DNA from: Blastococcus saxobsidens
GTDB lineage: Bacteria > Actinomycetota > Actinomycetes > Mycobacteriales > Geodermatophilaceae
DNA length: 64,000 nt
Assembly: GCF_002938435.1 (NCBI RefSeq)
Contig: NZ_POQT01000003.1
Location: 62,001 to 126,000 of the forward strand
Direction of reading: 5' to 3'
Part shown: one piece after another, positions 24,400-34,287 of the stretch
Layout of the letters: each line of letters starts with the position of its first letter
Numbering within the stretch: position 1 is the first letter of the stretch
Notes under the pieces: generated by a model
Told to the model about the DNA's origin: nothing
Seen by the model: the letters and a program-made list of their open reading frames with translations, nothing else
The model's database searches: none
Position numbers and translations under genes: made by a program

Positions 24400-27066
24400 T
24401 CATTCCTGCGAAGGGTCGCCCGAGGCGCCAGAACCCGCGCTGTCGGCCTGGGCGATCTTCCCTAGAGCAATTTCATACGCGCTGGCCAATCCATGACGCG
24501 GTGCGTACCCAGCCGCACGCAGCGCGTCGTTCGGAAACCGCATTCTCCAGAGGGGGTTGCGCAACGTGAGCCTGCGGAAGCGCAGGAAGTCGTGTGCCCA
24601 GTCGGCCACGCCGGGGATTCGTGCCACTCGGAACCTGGGGTCCCCACTGGCCTTGAAGGCTCGCCGTAGGAAGTCGGCGTGGGTGGGCTCGGGGTACTCG
24701 TCCTCGGACAGGTTGTAGACCGCCACGCTTCCCGGCTCACCGCGCCCCGCGAGGGCGCCCTCCATCGACCAGATGAGGGCGTCGGACACGTCGCGCACGA
24801 ACACGTGGTGCGCGTGGCGATGCGCCGTAAGCACGCGCTTGATGGGGTTCCAGTCCCGGATCCGGAGGATGTCGTCGATGTCAACGACGACCGTCGGCCG
24901 GAAGATGACGTAGCGCACTCGCTTCGCCGCTGTTCGGATGGCCAGTTCCCCGGCCAACTTTGTCCGCCCGTAGGTGCGGACGTAGGGAAGCGCCCAGTAC
25001 TCCGAGGGCACGTCGTGATCGACCGTCAGGACGGGGGCGTCCTCCGACATCACGCGGCCGCGGCCGCTGCCGTAGACGGAGACCGAGCTCGTGTAGCAGA
25101 ACGCGTCGACGCCGGCCCGTTCCGCCGCTTCGGCGAGGTGCCGGGTCGCTTCGGCGTTCACCCTCGGCATCCGCTCGGCATTGCCGATCGCTGCGGCGAG
25201 GTGCAGCACCGCGACGCACCCGTCGATCAGGCCGTCGTAGTCGTCGGCTGTGGCCCGCAGGAGGTCGAACGTCCGCCACTCCAGCTCGGCACCTCCTGTG
25301 TGCGAGTCACCGGGCGTGCGGGAGGTGGTGGCGCGCACGTGGTAGCCGCGTTCGAGCAGGTCGGCGAGCACCACCCGGCCGATCCGACCGGTGGCACCGG
25401 TGAGGAGGACCGTCGTCGGCTGTCCCTCGCGCTTGCGAGCTCGCAGGACCGCTGCGGTGTCCGCGGCCGCGTGCGCTTTGAGGTGGTCGGCCAGCCTGAT
25501 CGCCATGGCGACGATCATCTGGGTGGGATTGCAGTGACCCACGGTCGGGAATACGGACGTTCCGGCTACGTACAAGCCGGCGACGCCGTGCACCTGTCCG
25601 TCCGCATCCACCACTCCCTGGGTGGGGTCCGTCGACATCCGAGTCGTGCCAGTGGGGTGCGCCACGTCGACGAAGGACGAGGGGAAGTTCTCGCCGTTGG
25701 CCACCCAGTCGGCGAGGTCGGGTGCTGGGAAGCCCATCCGAGCCAGCTGGTCGGCGACCAAGACGGCCATCCGCCGCATGGTGTGTGGTTCGTCGTCGTG
25801 GATGCGCCAGTCGATGCGGGGCAGCCGCTGACCGAAGCGATCCCGCCGGTCGGAGAGGGTCACCCGGCTGGCCGGGTCCGGCCGCTGCTCCACCATGCCG
25901 ACCAGTTCCAGGCCGGCAAGTTTCCGTGGCACGCCGTTGCGCTCGATGAAGTAGTCGCGGGCGCCGCGCGCGAGGAATCCCACGTTCTTCGTCAGGGCGA
26001 CGACATCGTCCGGCATCCGGGGCCGGCCACCGAGGACCCGCCGCATGGCCGCCCACGGGTCGTCAGTGGCCCATTGCTCGCCGAGCCATGCGGAGCAGTT
26101 GAGCAGCCCCTCCGCCTGTTGGACCTCCGGGCTCAGGCGGAAGCCGGCGCGGAAGAAGTGCCCGTGCACGTTGTAGCGGCCCAGTCGCTTCTGGAGATCG
26201 CCCGTTCCCCGGACGGGGAACGTGCCGACGGTGCCCCTCGGATGATCCATCAGGTAACGGCCCACCAAATCGTGGTCGTTCCCCAGTCCGTCCGGCGTGA
26301 CGGTGTCCGAGGCGAGGAGGAGTCGAGCGTTCTCGATCCCGCCGGCGGCTAGGACGACGGTCTCCGCTGCCAGCGAGCGGGTCCGTCCGTCCGGACCGGT
26401 GAAGCGGACGCCTCTCGCGGCCCGGCCCGACTCCACGGGGTCGACTCCGGTCACCGTCGCATGCAGCACCACGGTGACGTGGTCGCCGAGCCGCTCCAGC
26501 AGGCCGCGGCCGAACCTCGTGTACTCGAAGGGGTAGGACTCCGCCGGGTCGCGGCTGAACTGCCAGAAGAACGACAACAACTTCGAGGGATCCGGCGTCG
26601 CGGTCGGCGGGCGACGTCCCGCCAGGTCCCAGAAGCGGTCGTCTTGAAAGCCGTTCCCGACCGCGAGACCGAGATGGGAGGTCGTCCGCTCGAGGTAGGG
26701 AACCAGCTCATCGAGGCTGAACGGCCATCCTGACGCCGGCACCCAAGAGCGGTACGAGAAGTCGATGGCGTCGAAGGGCGCGCACCGACCGCCCCATGTG
26801 TGCGAGGAGCCGCCGAGTATGCGGTTGCGGACGCTCCACTGATCGACAGCCCTCGCCCGACCGACGTTCTCGACGTCATTGAGCTGGTCTACATCGGGGT
26901 CCCGTTCGATCCCGCCGCTCTCGAGCACCACGACCCGGAGCGCCGTGCCTGAGAGCTCACGGGCGAGTGTGGCGCCGGCTGGACCGGTGCCGACCACGCA
27001 GACATCACACGCGGTGATGGCGGAAGACGCGTCCTCGCCGGCCGCGCCCAGATCTATGACGGGCAT
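24400..27066 (-). CDS. GMC-type FAD oxidoreductase fused to an NAD-dependent epimerase/dehydratase
   Basis: 888 residues with two enzymes in one chain. About 1-560 form a GMC oxidoreductase: CDVCVVGTGPAGATLARELSG (FAD Rossmann motif), ILGGSSHTWGGR, and the C-terminal HPTGTTRMS and VFPTVGHCNPTQMIVAMA with the catalytic-region His and Asn. About 570-870 form an extended SDR: VLLTGATGRIGRVVLADLL (NAD motif), SSVSVYGSG and YGRTKLAGE with the YxxxK pair. I see no stop or frameshift at the junction (RARKREGQPTTVLLTG). The likely role is oxidation at a sugar or lipid-linked sugar followed by stereo-reduction, like a two-step epimerisation; this is inference. Separate GMC plus SDR pairs occur in some polysaccharide clusters. 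Confidence 0.83.
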   Translation of the reverse strand: MPVIDLGAAGEDASSAITACDVCVVGTGPAGATLARELSGTALRVVVLESGGIERDPDVDQLNDVENVGRARAVDQWSVRNRILGGSSHTWGGRCAPFDAIDFSYRSWVPASGWPFSLDELVPYLERTTSHLGLAVGNGFQDDRFWDLAGRRPPTATPDPSKLLSFFWQFSRDPAESYPFEYTRFGRGLLERLGDHVTVVLHATVTGVDPVESGRAARGVRFTGPDGRTRSLAAETVVLAAGGIENARLLLASDTVTPDGLGNDHDLVGRYLMDHPRGTVGTFPVRGTGDLQKRLGRYNVHGHFFRAGFRLSPEVQQAEGLLNCSAWLGEQWATDDPWAAMRRVLGGRPRMPDDVVALTKNVGFLARGARDYFIERNGVPRKLAGLELVGMVEQRPDPASRVTLSDRRDRFGQRLPRIDWRIHDDEPHTMRRMAVLVADQLARMGFPAPDLADWVANGENFPSSFVDVAHPTGTTRMSTDPTQGVVDADGQVHGVAGLYVAGTSVFPTVGHCNPTQMIVAMAIRLADHLKAHAAADTAAVLRARKREGQPTTVLLTGATGRIGRVVLADLLERGYHVRATTSRTPGDSHTGGAELEWRTFDLLRATADDYDGLIDGCVAVLHLAAAIGNAERMPRVNAEATRHLAEAAERAGVDAFCYTSSVSVYGSGRGRVMSEDAPVLTVDHDVPSEYWALPYVRTYGRTKLAGELAIRTAAKRVRYVIFRPTVVVDIDDILRIRDWNPIKRVLTAHRHAHHVFVRDVSDALIWSMEGALAGRGEPGSVAVYNLSEDEYPEPTHADFLRRAFKASGDPRFRVARIPGVADWAHDFLRFRRLTLRNPLWRMRFPNDALRAAGYAPRHGLASAYEIALGKIAQADSAGSGASGDPSQE

Positions 27067-27344
27067 GTAGCTCCCGGACGTCCGGCCCCGGAGTCACCAG
27101 GGCGCCCTGTGCTGCTCAGAACTCGTGGCCGTTCGGATCGCGCGGCCCCTGGAATCTAGGCGAGCGCTTGAGGGCGACGCCAGAGGTTCGGCCGACCACG
27201 TGCCGCTCGTTCAACCTGCTGGCTGACGACCATCCGGCATTCCGGGGCACTGCTGCGGCCACCACTGCCGTCGCGGTCCGCGTGCGGGCAGAATGCCCCC
27301 AGCCGGACGGGACAGGTCCCGTGCCAGTCGCCCCAGGAGGCTCC

Positions 27345-28253
27345 GTGTCGGTCAGGCAGTGCCACGTCGTAGTCCTGCTCGCGTCGGCGGGTCGCCCGGG
27401 ACTGCTCGGTGAGGTGGTCGCCGACCTAGGACGCCAGACGTGGCAGGACTTCACGCTCGTGCTCTCTGTGCCCGACGCCGACAGCCTGCCCTCCACCCCC
27501 CTGCCGGAGAACGCGATCGTGGTGTACGGCCGCGGCCTGGCTGCCCAGCGCAATGCTGGGCTGGACGCAGTACCTGAGGCGACGCATATCTTCTGCTTCG
27601 ACGACGACGCAGTGGTCCGTGAGGACTACCTGGAGCAGGCGCTGGCCTTCTTCGAGTGCTGCCCGGATGCCGTCGCTCTCACGGGACGGGTGCTCGTGGA
27701 CGGGGCTACCGGCGAGGAGGTGTCGCGGGAAGCCTCCGAGCAGGCGCTGGCGACGTCGCGGCTGGAACCGCCTGGCGGTCGCTGGGAAAGCAGTCGGGAG
27801 TTGTACGGCTGCAATTTCGCCTTCCGCCCTGACGCTCTGGCCGGCCAGCGGTTCGACGCCCGGCTTCCGCTCTACTCGTGGCTGGAGGACCATGACTTCG
27901 CCCGACGTGCCATGCGCCATGGCCTGCTCGCTCGAGTCGAGGACTGTGTGATCGTCCATAGAGGCGTGAAGTCCGGGGGTCGGGTCGCGCACGAGAGACT
28001 CGGGTACTCGCAGGTGATGAATCCGGCGTACCTCCACCATGTGGGCAGCTTCCCGTTGTGGCTGACACTCCACGAAACCCTCCCACGTGTGGGGAAGAAC
28101 GCGCTCCGCTCGGTCCGCAGTACGGAACGGTCGTGGCGGCGCGAGCGGTTCCGTGGCAACTTGCGGGCGGCCGTGGACGTCGCCCACCGGCGGTTCACCC
28201 CTGAACGCGTGCTGGAGATCCCGGTTCCAGAAATTCGCCCCCCGGCCGGCTGA
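27345..28253 (+). CDS. Glycosyltransferase family 2
   Basis: 302 residues, cytoplasmic, inverting GT-A fold. The start CHVVVLLASAGRPGLLGEVV and the metal-binding acidic motif in FCFDDDAVVREDY are typical; the acceptor part shows YGCNFAFRPDAL and WLEDHDFARRAMRHG. GTG 27345 sits four bases after AGGAGG; a longer frame to 27168 has shadow-like composition and is rejected. Divergent from the GMC-epimerase gene with about 280 bases between, convergent with the flippase gene. Confidence 0.85.
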   Translation: MSVRQCHVVVLLASAGRPGLLGEVVADLGRQTWQDFTLVLSVPDADSLPSTPLPENAIVVYGRGLAAQRNAGLDAVPEATHIFCFDDDAVVREDYLEQALAFFECCPDAVALTGRVLVDGATGEEVSREASEQALATSRLEPPGGRWESSRELYGCNFAFRPDALAGQRFDARLPLYSWLEDHDFARRAMRHGLLARVEDCVIVHRGVKSGGRVAHERLGYSQVMNPAYLHHVGSFPLWLTLHETLPRVGKNALRSVRSTERSWRRERFRGNLRAAVDVAHRRFTPERVLEIPVPEIRPPAG

Positions 28254-28281
28254 GCGGTCCGCGCGTCAGGTCCGGCGGCCG

Positions 28282-29667
28282 TCACTCAGTTCGCTTCCTA
28301 CCAGCGGTCTTGGAGGTGGGAGTGGTCCTGACGTCGTGGCGCCGTCGGCTGGGGAGCAGTCGCCGCGTCAGCCGCCCCATTTCTTCCACGGCCACTCGGG
28401 CGTCGGAGGGCCGGGGGAGCAGGAAGTCGCTGGGCCGAGCCTTGATCAGCCGGCAGGCGACGCTGACCATGTAGCTCGTCAGGACCACGTTGCTTATCAA
28501 ACTCGTCCAGCAGGCCCCGTACACGCCGAACGGAGGCACGAGCAGCACGAACGAACCTGCGTTGGCGACGAGGGTGACGACTAGTCCGAGGCTGCGCAGG
28601 CCCGGGCGGCCCCACGCGGCGACAGCGGAGGCCGCCATCAGGCCCGGAATGCAGATGAGGGCTGAGACCAGCAGCATCACCGTCGGCAAGGTGGCCGCGG
28701 CGAATTCCGGGCCGAACAAGAAGCCGATCCAGAGGGGCAGCGTGATGCCGATCAGCGTGCATCCCAGCACCCCGATGAGCAGCGTGGTCCGGGTGGTCGC
28801 GGTCAGGCGCCGTGCGTCTGTCGATCGGCTGTCGACGCCGTATAGCGCGCCCTGAACCGCCAGCGCGACGACCAGCGGGAGATCCGAGATGGTCGTGGCG
28901 ACCGTGTAGAGCCCCAGGTCCTCCACGGTCGAGAGAGGGACCATGAGGAGAGGCGCCAGTCGTGCCAGCAGCATGCTTGCGACCGAACCGAGCCAGGCAC
29001 GGCTGCCGAACGACACGATGTTCCTCAAGGGAATGGGTGAGGAGGAGTCTCCCGAAGGCGATGCGACCGGGAGGAACAATCGCCAGTAGGCGAGCCCCGT
29101 GATCAGCGGGATGAGCGCGCTGACCAGGACCGCGACGAATACGGTCAGCTCGCCGAGAAGCCACAGTGCGCCGAAGGTGAGAACCCGCAACGATGAGTTG
29201 ATCAGGCGTTCGGTCGCGACGGCGAACCACATCTGCCGACCGGTCGCAGCTCCCCGGAGGACCCCTACCAGCAGAGCTGGCACGGTAAGGGCCGTCGCGA
29301 GGAGGATGAGTTCCCCGAGGCCTTCATCGCCCGACGAGAGGAAGGGGCGGGTGTAGTACACGGCAAGCAGGCAGAGGCTGCCGAGCGTCGCCGTCAAGAG
29401 GAAGGCCCACAGGACGGCCGGCCGAGTGATGCCTGGGCGCTTCGCGATGTAGTAGGTGAGCGCGTCCGGCAGACCCAAGGTCGCGACCGCCAGCATGAGT
29501 ACCGACGGTGCGAGCGCCGCTGCCATCTCCCCACGGCCGTCGACATCGAGAGCTCGCGCCAGGATCGGTGCCGTGATCAGTCCTGCCGCCGGGATGAGGA
29601 AACTGGAAGCGGTCATGAGAGCGACCGCACGTCGGAATGATGTCTCCGGAGCCCCGTCCGTCGCCAT
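28282..29667 (-). CDS. Polysaccharide flippase (Wzx/MATE-like)
   Basis: Moves lipid-linked repeat units across the membrane. 461 residues with 12-14 hydrophobic helices and the usual start (AVALMTASSFLIPAAGLITAPILARALDVDGRGEMA), where the small-residue/Gly pattern of oligosaccharide flippases is clear. The C-terminal tail is basic. The start at ATG 29667 has only a weak AGAAAGAG upstream; ATG 29709 is an alternative. Its counterpart in locus B is at 51289. Confidence 0.82.
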   Translation of the reverse strand: MATDGAPETSFRRAVALMTASSFLIPAAGLITAPILARALDVDGRGEMAAALAPSVLMLAVATLGLPDALTYYIAKRPGITRPAVLWAFLLTATLGSLCLLAVYYTRPFLSSGDEGLGELILLATALTVPALLVGVLRGAATGRQMWFAVATERLINSSLRVLTFGALWLLGELTVFVAVLVSALIPLITGLAYWRLFLPVASPSGDSSSPIPLRNIVSFGSRAWLGSVASMLLARLAPLLMVPLSTVEDLGLYTVATTISDLPLVVALAVQGALYGVDSRSTDARRLTATTRTTLLIGVLGCTLIGITLPLWIGFLFGPEFAAATLPTVMLLVSALICIPGLMAASAVAAWGRPGLRSLGLVVTLVANAGSFVLLVPPFGVYGACWTSLISNVVLTSYMVSVACRLIKARPSDFLLPRPSDARVAVEEMGRLTRRLLPSRRRHDVRTTPTSKTAGRKRTE

Positions 29668-30037
29668 CGGTCGCCCACTCTTTCTTGTCGTCCGCGCGCA
29701 GGGCGTCATCGTCTGCGTCGGCTGATGATGCCCGCCCGGCCGTCGAGGTGGTGCGGGGCCTCGGCGCCTGCGCGCGTGTCAGGCTCAGTCCACGGGGTCA
29801 GCGAGGTCGCTGACCGTCGTCGTCGACCCGACGTCGTGCGAGGGCCTCGGCAGCGGCCAGCGCTGGGACGACAGGTTGCAGACAGCATGGCCGTGCTGCC
29901 CGTCGCCCGACATTCGACGTGCTCGTACCGACGGGCCGTTCGCACGGATGTGGTGTGCCCGCAGATGAGAGCCGTTGCCACCCGGCACCCGGAACGGCAG
30001 AGTGCGAGAAATCGCCGATTCCGACGGAAGCTGACTC
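29668..30037. other. Gene-free stretch upstream of the broken methyltransferase
   Basis: 370 bases between the divergent flippase gene and the FkbM remnant. Open frames in it have no recognisable homology and shadow-like composition. Confidence 0.45.
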
Positions 30038-30563
30038 ATGAAACGTGTGATCAGGGGGCGCTGGTCGTCGGTCACCGCCGCAATCCCGTTCCGCAGGGCG
30101 CGGCGTGGAGGCTCACCTTTCGCGGAAATGTACGAGAACGTCGATTGCAGTGCGACACCGATGGAGAGGTGTGGCTCGTCGACCGCCTGGGTTCGGCCGG
30201 TCTGCGGTGCGCCTTCGATATGGGCGCCAAGGTCGGGGATTGGCCGGCACCGGTTCTCGGGCGAGCCCCCGCTGCTTGCGTGGACGCCTTCGAGATCATG
30301 CAGTCGACCGCGGAGCTCATGGCGCAGCGCTTTGCCGGGGCCGACTGTGTGGTCGTCAACGCGATCGGTCTGATGCAGGAACCGGGGTCTCGCTCGAGTA
30401 CTCTTCCTCCGGCACGACGCAGACCGGCGTCTTGGACTACCCCCGCGAGGCGCCGCACGGATGGGCGTGAGTACCTGTTAGGCCGGGGGATGCGTATTGC
30501 CAGGAGTGCGGCATCGAGCGCATCGACCTGCTGAAAAGGGAGATTGCGGATAGGACCGGCTGA
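30038..30563 (+). pseudogene. Decayed FkbM-family methyltransferase
   Basis: Pieces of one FkbM-type SAM methyltransferase lie in different frames. Frame one begins at about 30038. The SAM-binding core, as CAFDMGAKVGDW and VDAFEIMQSTAEL ending at NAIGLMQEPG (about 30385), is in a second. The following SSSGTTQTGVLDYPREAPHG is in a third, which meets a TGA at 30468. After that TGA the same frame continues with DAYCQECGIERIDLLK and ends at TGA 30561. The normal continuation after IDLLK, an acidic DxEGxE segment, is absent. So there are at least two frameshifts, one nonsense codon and a lost C-terminus. It presumably once O-methylated a sugar of the locus A polymer. Confidence 0.7.
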
Positions 30564-30850
30564 GCAGTCATCGGCCGGCGCTCTTGCGGGCCACGTGGTG
30601 ACGCCTCGGCCCCAGGTGCCGCCCCGTGCAGAGACCGTGATCGGTCTACCGGCTTGGGGTGCCCTGGGCAGCGTCGGTCTCGTGCGCCGGAAAGGTGCTC
30701 CGCCGTTCCAGTATGGAGGGAGTCTTCAGGGCAGAGCCTGCCGGAGCCGTGGAAGGCGCGGTCGCCAGTAGGGCCCCCTGATCGTGGATGCACTGTGTCA
30801 TCGACTGCTCTGGACTACCGTCGACCTGCCGTCTGCGTTGGGAGGACGCC

Positions 30851-32227
30851 ATGGCTGACGCTGATGAATCGCCTCCCGCAGGCGGGAGTCACGGCGACGA
30901 GGTGGAGCCCTTAGACGCGATCGTTCTCGGAGCCGGGATCAGCGGGCTGGTGTCCGCGTCGATCTTGGTCGATCAGGGCAACTCGAGGATTCTCGTCGTC
31001 GACGAGTACCGGAGCGCTGGAGGCAACCACCTCGACTTCACGTACGGCCCGTACACCTTCGACGTCGGAAGCTTGATCTTCCAGGACGATTCGCCGCTGC
31101 TCCAGCACTTTCCCGAACTGCTCTCCAGATACGTCGCGATCGACCCTCGATGGTCACGTCTCAACCCGCAGGGACGGGTGACCGAGTACCCATTCTCCTA
31201 CCGGGACGACTTTCTCTCTGCAGGGCCGTTCGAGTGCGCCCGGCTGGTGCTCTCCGCAGTGGCTGGTCGGCTCCGGTACCGGCACCCGAGAAACGCGCGG
31301 GACTTCGCACGCCGGTGGATCGGCCCCCGGTTGCTTCGCCGGTCCGGCCTGGAGAGCTACATGACTAGGTTCTGCGGGCTGCCGCCGGAGCGCATCGAGC
31401 TCCAGTTCGCCGAGCAGCGCATGATGTGGATCGCCGAGCACGCCACGGCCGCCTCGCTCGGCCGGCGGGTCCTGCATGCCTGGCGGAGTCGTCGGTCAGG
31501 CCGAGCTGGCAGCGCACCACCGGGTGATGAGCGGCGCAACCAGCAGCTCGCCCGGCCGCCTGAGGGCTTCGCGCACCTGTACAGGCCGGCCGTGGAGCGG
31601 CTCGAGACCCGCGGGGTGGAGTTCGCGTTCGGGGCACGTGCCGATCGGCTGAGCAGAGAAGGTGCCCTCTTCCGACTCGACATCGGCGGCCGGGTCATCC
31701 GGTCGCGTCGCGTCCTGTCCACGATCCCGCTGGACCGGGCCTTGGACCTCATCGGCGCGTCGTCCGATGAACAGCTCCCGACCGTGACCCTCATCAGCCT
31801 CTTCTACAGCTTCGACGGGCGACGAGGCTTCTCCGACCCGATCCTCTACAACTTCTCGCACGGTGGGGCGTGGAAGCGTCTGACCGTCCATTCGGACTTC
31901 TACGGGCGGGCGGGCGGGCGCGAGTTCTTCACTGTCGAGGTGATCGGGGATCATATCGGGCGGTCGACCGAGCAGGCGGACCAGGACTTCCGGCAGCACA
32001 CGGCTGACAACGGGCTCCTCGTCGGGCAGCTCAGCCTGGAGGGCAGCCATGTCCTCGAGCACGCCTATCCGATATACACGGCGGGCGCAGGTGAACGATC
32101 GAAGCGGAATATCGCTCGCCTACGAGAGTTCGGCCTGGAGTCCTTCGGCCGGCAAGGTGCTTTCCAGTACCAGCCGACCGCCCGGGTGTCCACCCGAGAG
32201 GCGGAACGCATTCTCGGCGCACGGTGA
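30851..32227 (+). CDS. FAD-dependent oxidoreductase, UDP-galactopyranose-mutase/amine-oxidase-like
   Basis: 458 residues. The N-terminal LDAIVLGAGISGLVSASIL with DEYRSAGGNHLDF is the dinucleotide-binding fold with the Gly-Gly-Asn-His loop of mutase-like flavoproteins. Later, PPEGFAHLYRPAVERL and the second FAD-contact region VRVST-type end are seen. Length and start fit UDP-galactopyranose mutase relatives, which make UDP-galactofuranose, but the C-terminal motif does not settle it; a desaturase or protoporphyrinogen-oxidase-like enzyme is possible. ATG 30851 lies six bases after GGAGG. It is followed by the GT2 gene in the same direction. Confidence 0.72.
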   Translation: MADADESPPAGGSHGDEVEPLDAIVLGAGISGLVSASILVDQGNSRILVVDEYRSAGGNHLDFTYGPYTFDVGSLIFQDDSPLLQHFPELLSRYVAIDPRWSRLNPQGRVTEYPFSYRDDFLSAGPFECARLVLSAVAGRLRYRHPRNARDFARRWIGPRLLRRSGLESYMTRFCGLPPERIELQFAEQRMMWIAEHATAASLGRRVLHAWRSRRSGRAGSAPPGDERRNQQLARPPEGFAHLYRPAVERLETRGVEFAFGARADRLSREGALFRLDIGGRVIRSRRVLSTIPLDRALDLIGASSDEQLPTVTLISLFYSFDGRRGFSDPILYNFSHGGAWKRLTVHSDFYGRAGGREFFTVEVIGDHIGRSTEQADQDFRQHTADNGLLVGQLSLEGSHVLEHAYPIYTAGAGERSKRNIARLREFGLESFGRQGAFQYQPTARVSTREAERILGAR

Positions 32228-32319
32228 GGCCAGGGTGGTCACCCATGGTGGGCAAGGGGTTGGCGCCCTCGCGCCTGACCAGGCAAGATCATCTCCGGAC
32301 GCGACCACGGGAGCACGGT

Positions 32320-33459
32320 GTGAGTAAGACGCCTGACCAGCGCCTTGGCACAGGGGGTCATGGGGGGCCTGACGCATCCGGCGGCACCGGATCAAGGGCG
32401 TCTCTCCCGGGGGAGGCTCCCATCGGGCGGATCAGCGTAGTCATCGCCAACTACAACTACGGCCGATACGTCGGTCAGGCCATCGAGAGCGCCCTGGCAC
32501 TCGAGTGGGACGACGTCGAGGTCATCGTGGTCGACGACGGCTCTACCGACGACTCCCGCGAGGTCATCGACCGGTACCGCGATCGGGTCACCGCTGTGTA
32601 CCAGGAGAACGCGACGCAGCGGGTCGCGCGCAACCGCGGCTTCGAGCTGACCACCGGGGACGTCGTCATCCACCTCGACTCCGACGACGTCCTCTTCCCG
32701 TCGCTGGCCCGGGAAGTGGCCCGTGTGTGGCATCCCGGCATCAGCAAGGTCCAGGTCCAGATGCAACGCATCGACGAGGACGGGCGCCCGGCGGGAGGCG
32801 TCTTCCCGACCTTCCGCCACGAACCGACCCCTGAGCAGATCCGGCACTGGGCTCAGCGCACGTCGGCCTACCCCACACCGCCCGGCTCGGGAAACGTGTA
32901 CTCCAGGGAGTTCCTGGAACGCATCTTCCCGCTCGACGACAGCTGCGGGGCCGCCACCGACTCGGCGTGCCTGGCCGCAGCCCCCTTCCTGGGTGACGTC
33001 GTCACTATCGCCCAGCCGCTCGTCGGATATCGAGTTCATGGTGCGAACGTGAGCGACATGGTCGCCGATTTCCGCCGCTTCCCCAAGGCGGTCGAGCGGG
33101 CGCGTCAGCGGCGGCTGTACGCGAACCGGGTCATGGGTACCGCGGCGGATGAGCGGGCGTTGTCCCGGAGTCGGGAACTGCTCCAGCTGAGGGTTGCCGC
33201 TCACCGGATGGTGCCCGATGTACGAGCTCTTCCGGACGAATCGCGGTGGCGTCTGCTTCGCGACGCCGTCCTCTGTCCGGTCCACCCCGGTCCCGAGTCG
33301 CTGGGCGCCCGAGTCCAGATCCTCCTCTGGTCTCTGGCAACTCTGCTCGCACCCCGGGGGATGGCTGAGAACCTGGTACGACTCCGCTACCGGCGGGATG
33401 TCGCTCGGGTCACAGACCGCGTGGCCGCTGGTGTCCGGGCCCTACGACGCCCGGGGTAG
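32320..33459 (+). CDS. Glycosyltransferase family 2
   Basis: 379 residues. The GT-A domain begins IGRISVVIANYNYGRYVGQA, with VIVVDDGSTDDS and the metal motif HLDSDDVLF, and a C-terminal extension (about 270-379) with amphipathic helices that may touch the membrane. GTG 32320 has GGGAG six bases upstream. An earlier in-frame GTG at 32224 would overlap the previous stop as GTGA, so coupling from there cannot be excluded. The stop codon is TAG. Specificity unknown. Confidence 0.87.
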   Translation: MSKTPDQRLGTGGHGGPDASGGTGSRASLPGEAPIGRISVVIANYNYGRYVGQAIESALALEWDDVEVIVVDDGSTDDSREVIDRYRDRVTAVYQENATQRVARNRGFELTTGDVVIHLDSDDVLFPSLAREVARVWHPGISKVQVQMQRIDEDGRPAGGVFPTFRHEPTPEQIRHWAQRTSAYPTPPGSGNVYSREFLERIFPLDDSCGAATDSACLAAAPFLGDVVTIAQPLVGYRVHGANVSDMVADFRRFPKAVERARQRRLYANRVMGTAADERALSRSRELLQLRVAAHRMVPDVRALPDESRWRLLRDAVLCPVHPGPESLGARVQILLWSLATLLAPRGMAENLVRLRYRRDVARVTDRVAAGVRALRRPG

Positions 33460-33552
33460 GCCGGGTCGGTATGTCACGATCATGTCCGACGCGGGGGTGT
33501 TCGCCCCGCGCGCAGCTGCTGGGTCTACTGCAACAGTGCTGAAGGGGAGTGA

Positions 33553-34287
33553 ATGTCGCTCGCTGCGCTGTCGCAGGCCATAGCGTCCACGCCGAATCCC
33601 GTCGTGTCCACGGACCTGTTCGACACGGTGCTTCTCCGCGATCACACGACCGAGACGCAGCGGCTCGCCAAGGCGGCCCGGCGCGCCGGGGTGCTGCTCG
33701 GGGTGGATCCCGACGTCGTGGTCAAACTCCGCTGGACCTGTCATGACAGCGCGTATCGCGCCGTGGCGATGGAGCGACCGGGTGGCGAAGCGACCCTGCA
33801 GGCGATCTGCCGCACGATGGCTTCGGCCATGGGACTCGACGACCGGGCCGCCGCTGTCCTGCTCGACACGGAGGTCTCGGTCGACATCGAGCATCTGCGG
33901 GCCAACCGCCGCCTGACCGCCGTCCTTCGCCGAGCCCGAACGGCGGGGGCTCGGGTGGTCGCGGTGTCCGACACCTACTACTCCGGTAGGGAACTCCGCA
34001 GGATCCTGAACGCTGTGGTCGGGGATGCGCCGATCGACGCCGTCTACTCGAGCGCTGACCTCGGCCGCACCAAGCACGCTGGCGGGATCTTCGACCTGGT
34101 CGCCGAGGCCGAGGCCGTGCCAGTGTCCCGGATCCTCCACGTGGGCGACGACCACCCGGCCGATGTCGTACGGGCGCGGGCGGCCTCCTGGGTCCCGATC
34201 CACCTGCCTCGCGGAGGTGCCTACCGCGCCGTCGCCACAACGGGCCGTGTCCTGGGCATGCCCTCCCGATTGCGCAGACTGCGTTGA
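33553..34287 (+). CDS. HAD-superfamily hydrolase, N-terminal part of a split COG5610-type protein
   Basis: 244 residues. HAD motifs: STDLFDTVL (nucleophile Asp), VAVSDTYYS (motif II), GRTKHAGGIFDLV (Lys) and LHVGDDHPADV (acidic motif IV). COG5610-like proteins in capsule loci carry this HAD unit followed by a large unknown domain; here the second part is a separate gene that overlaps by four bases. ATG 33553 has GGGGAG nearby upstream. Likely a phosphatase or a domain that sets up a sugar-phosphate step; the substrate is unknown. Confidence 0.8.
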   Translation: MSLAALSQAIASTPNPVVSTDLFDTVLLRDHTTETQRLAKAARRAGVLLGVDPDVVVKLRWTCHDSAYRAVAMERPGGEATLQAICRTMASAMGLDDRAAAVLLDTEVSVDIEHLRANRRLTAVLRRARTAGARVVAVSDTYYSGRELRRILNAVVGDAPIDAVYSSADLGRTKHAGGIFDLVAEAEAVPVSRILHVGDDHPADVVRARAASWVPIHLPRGGAYRAVATTGRVLGMPSRLRRLR

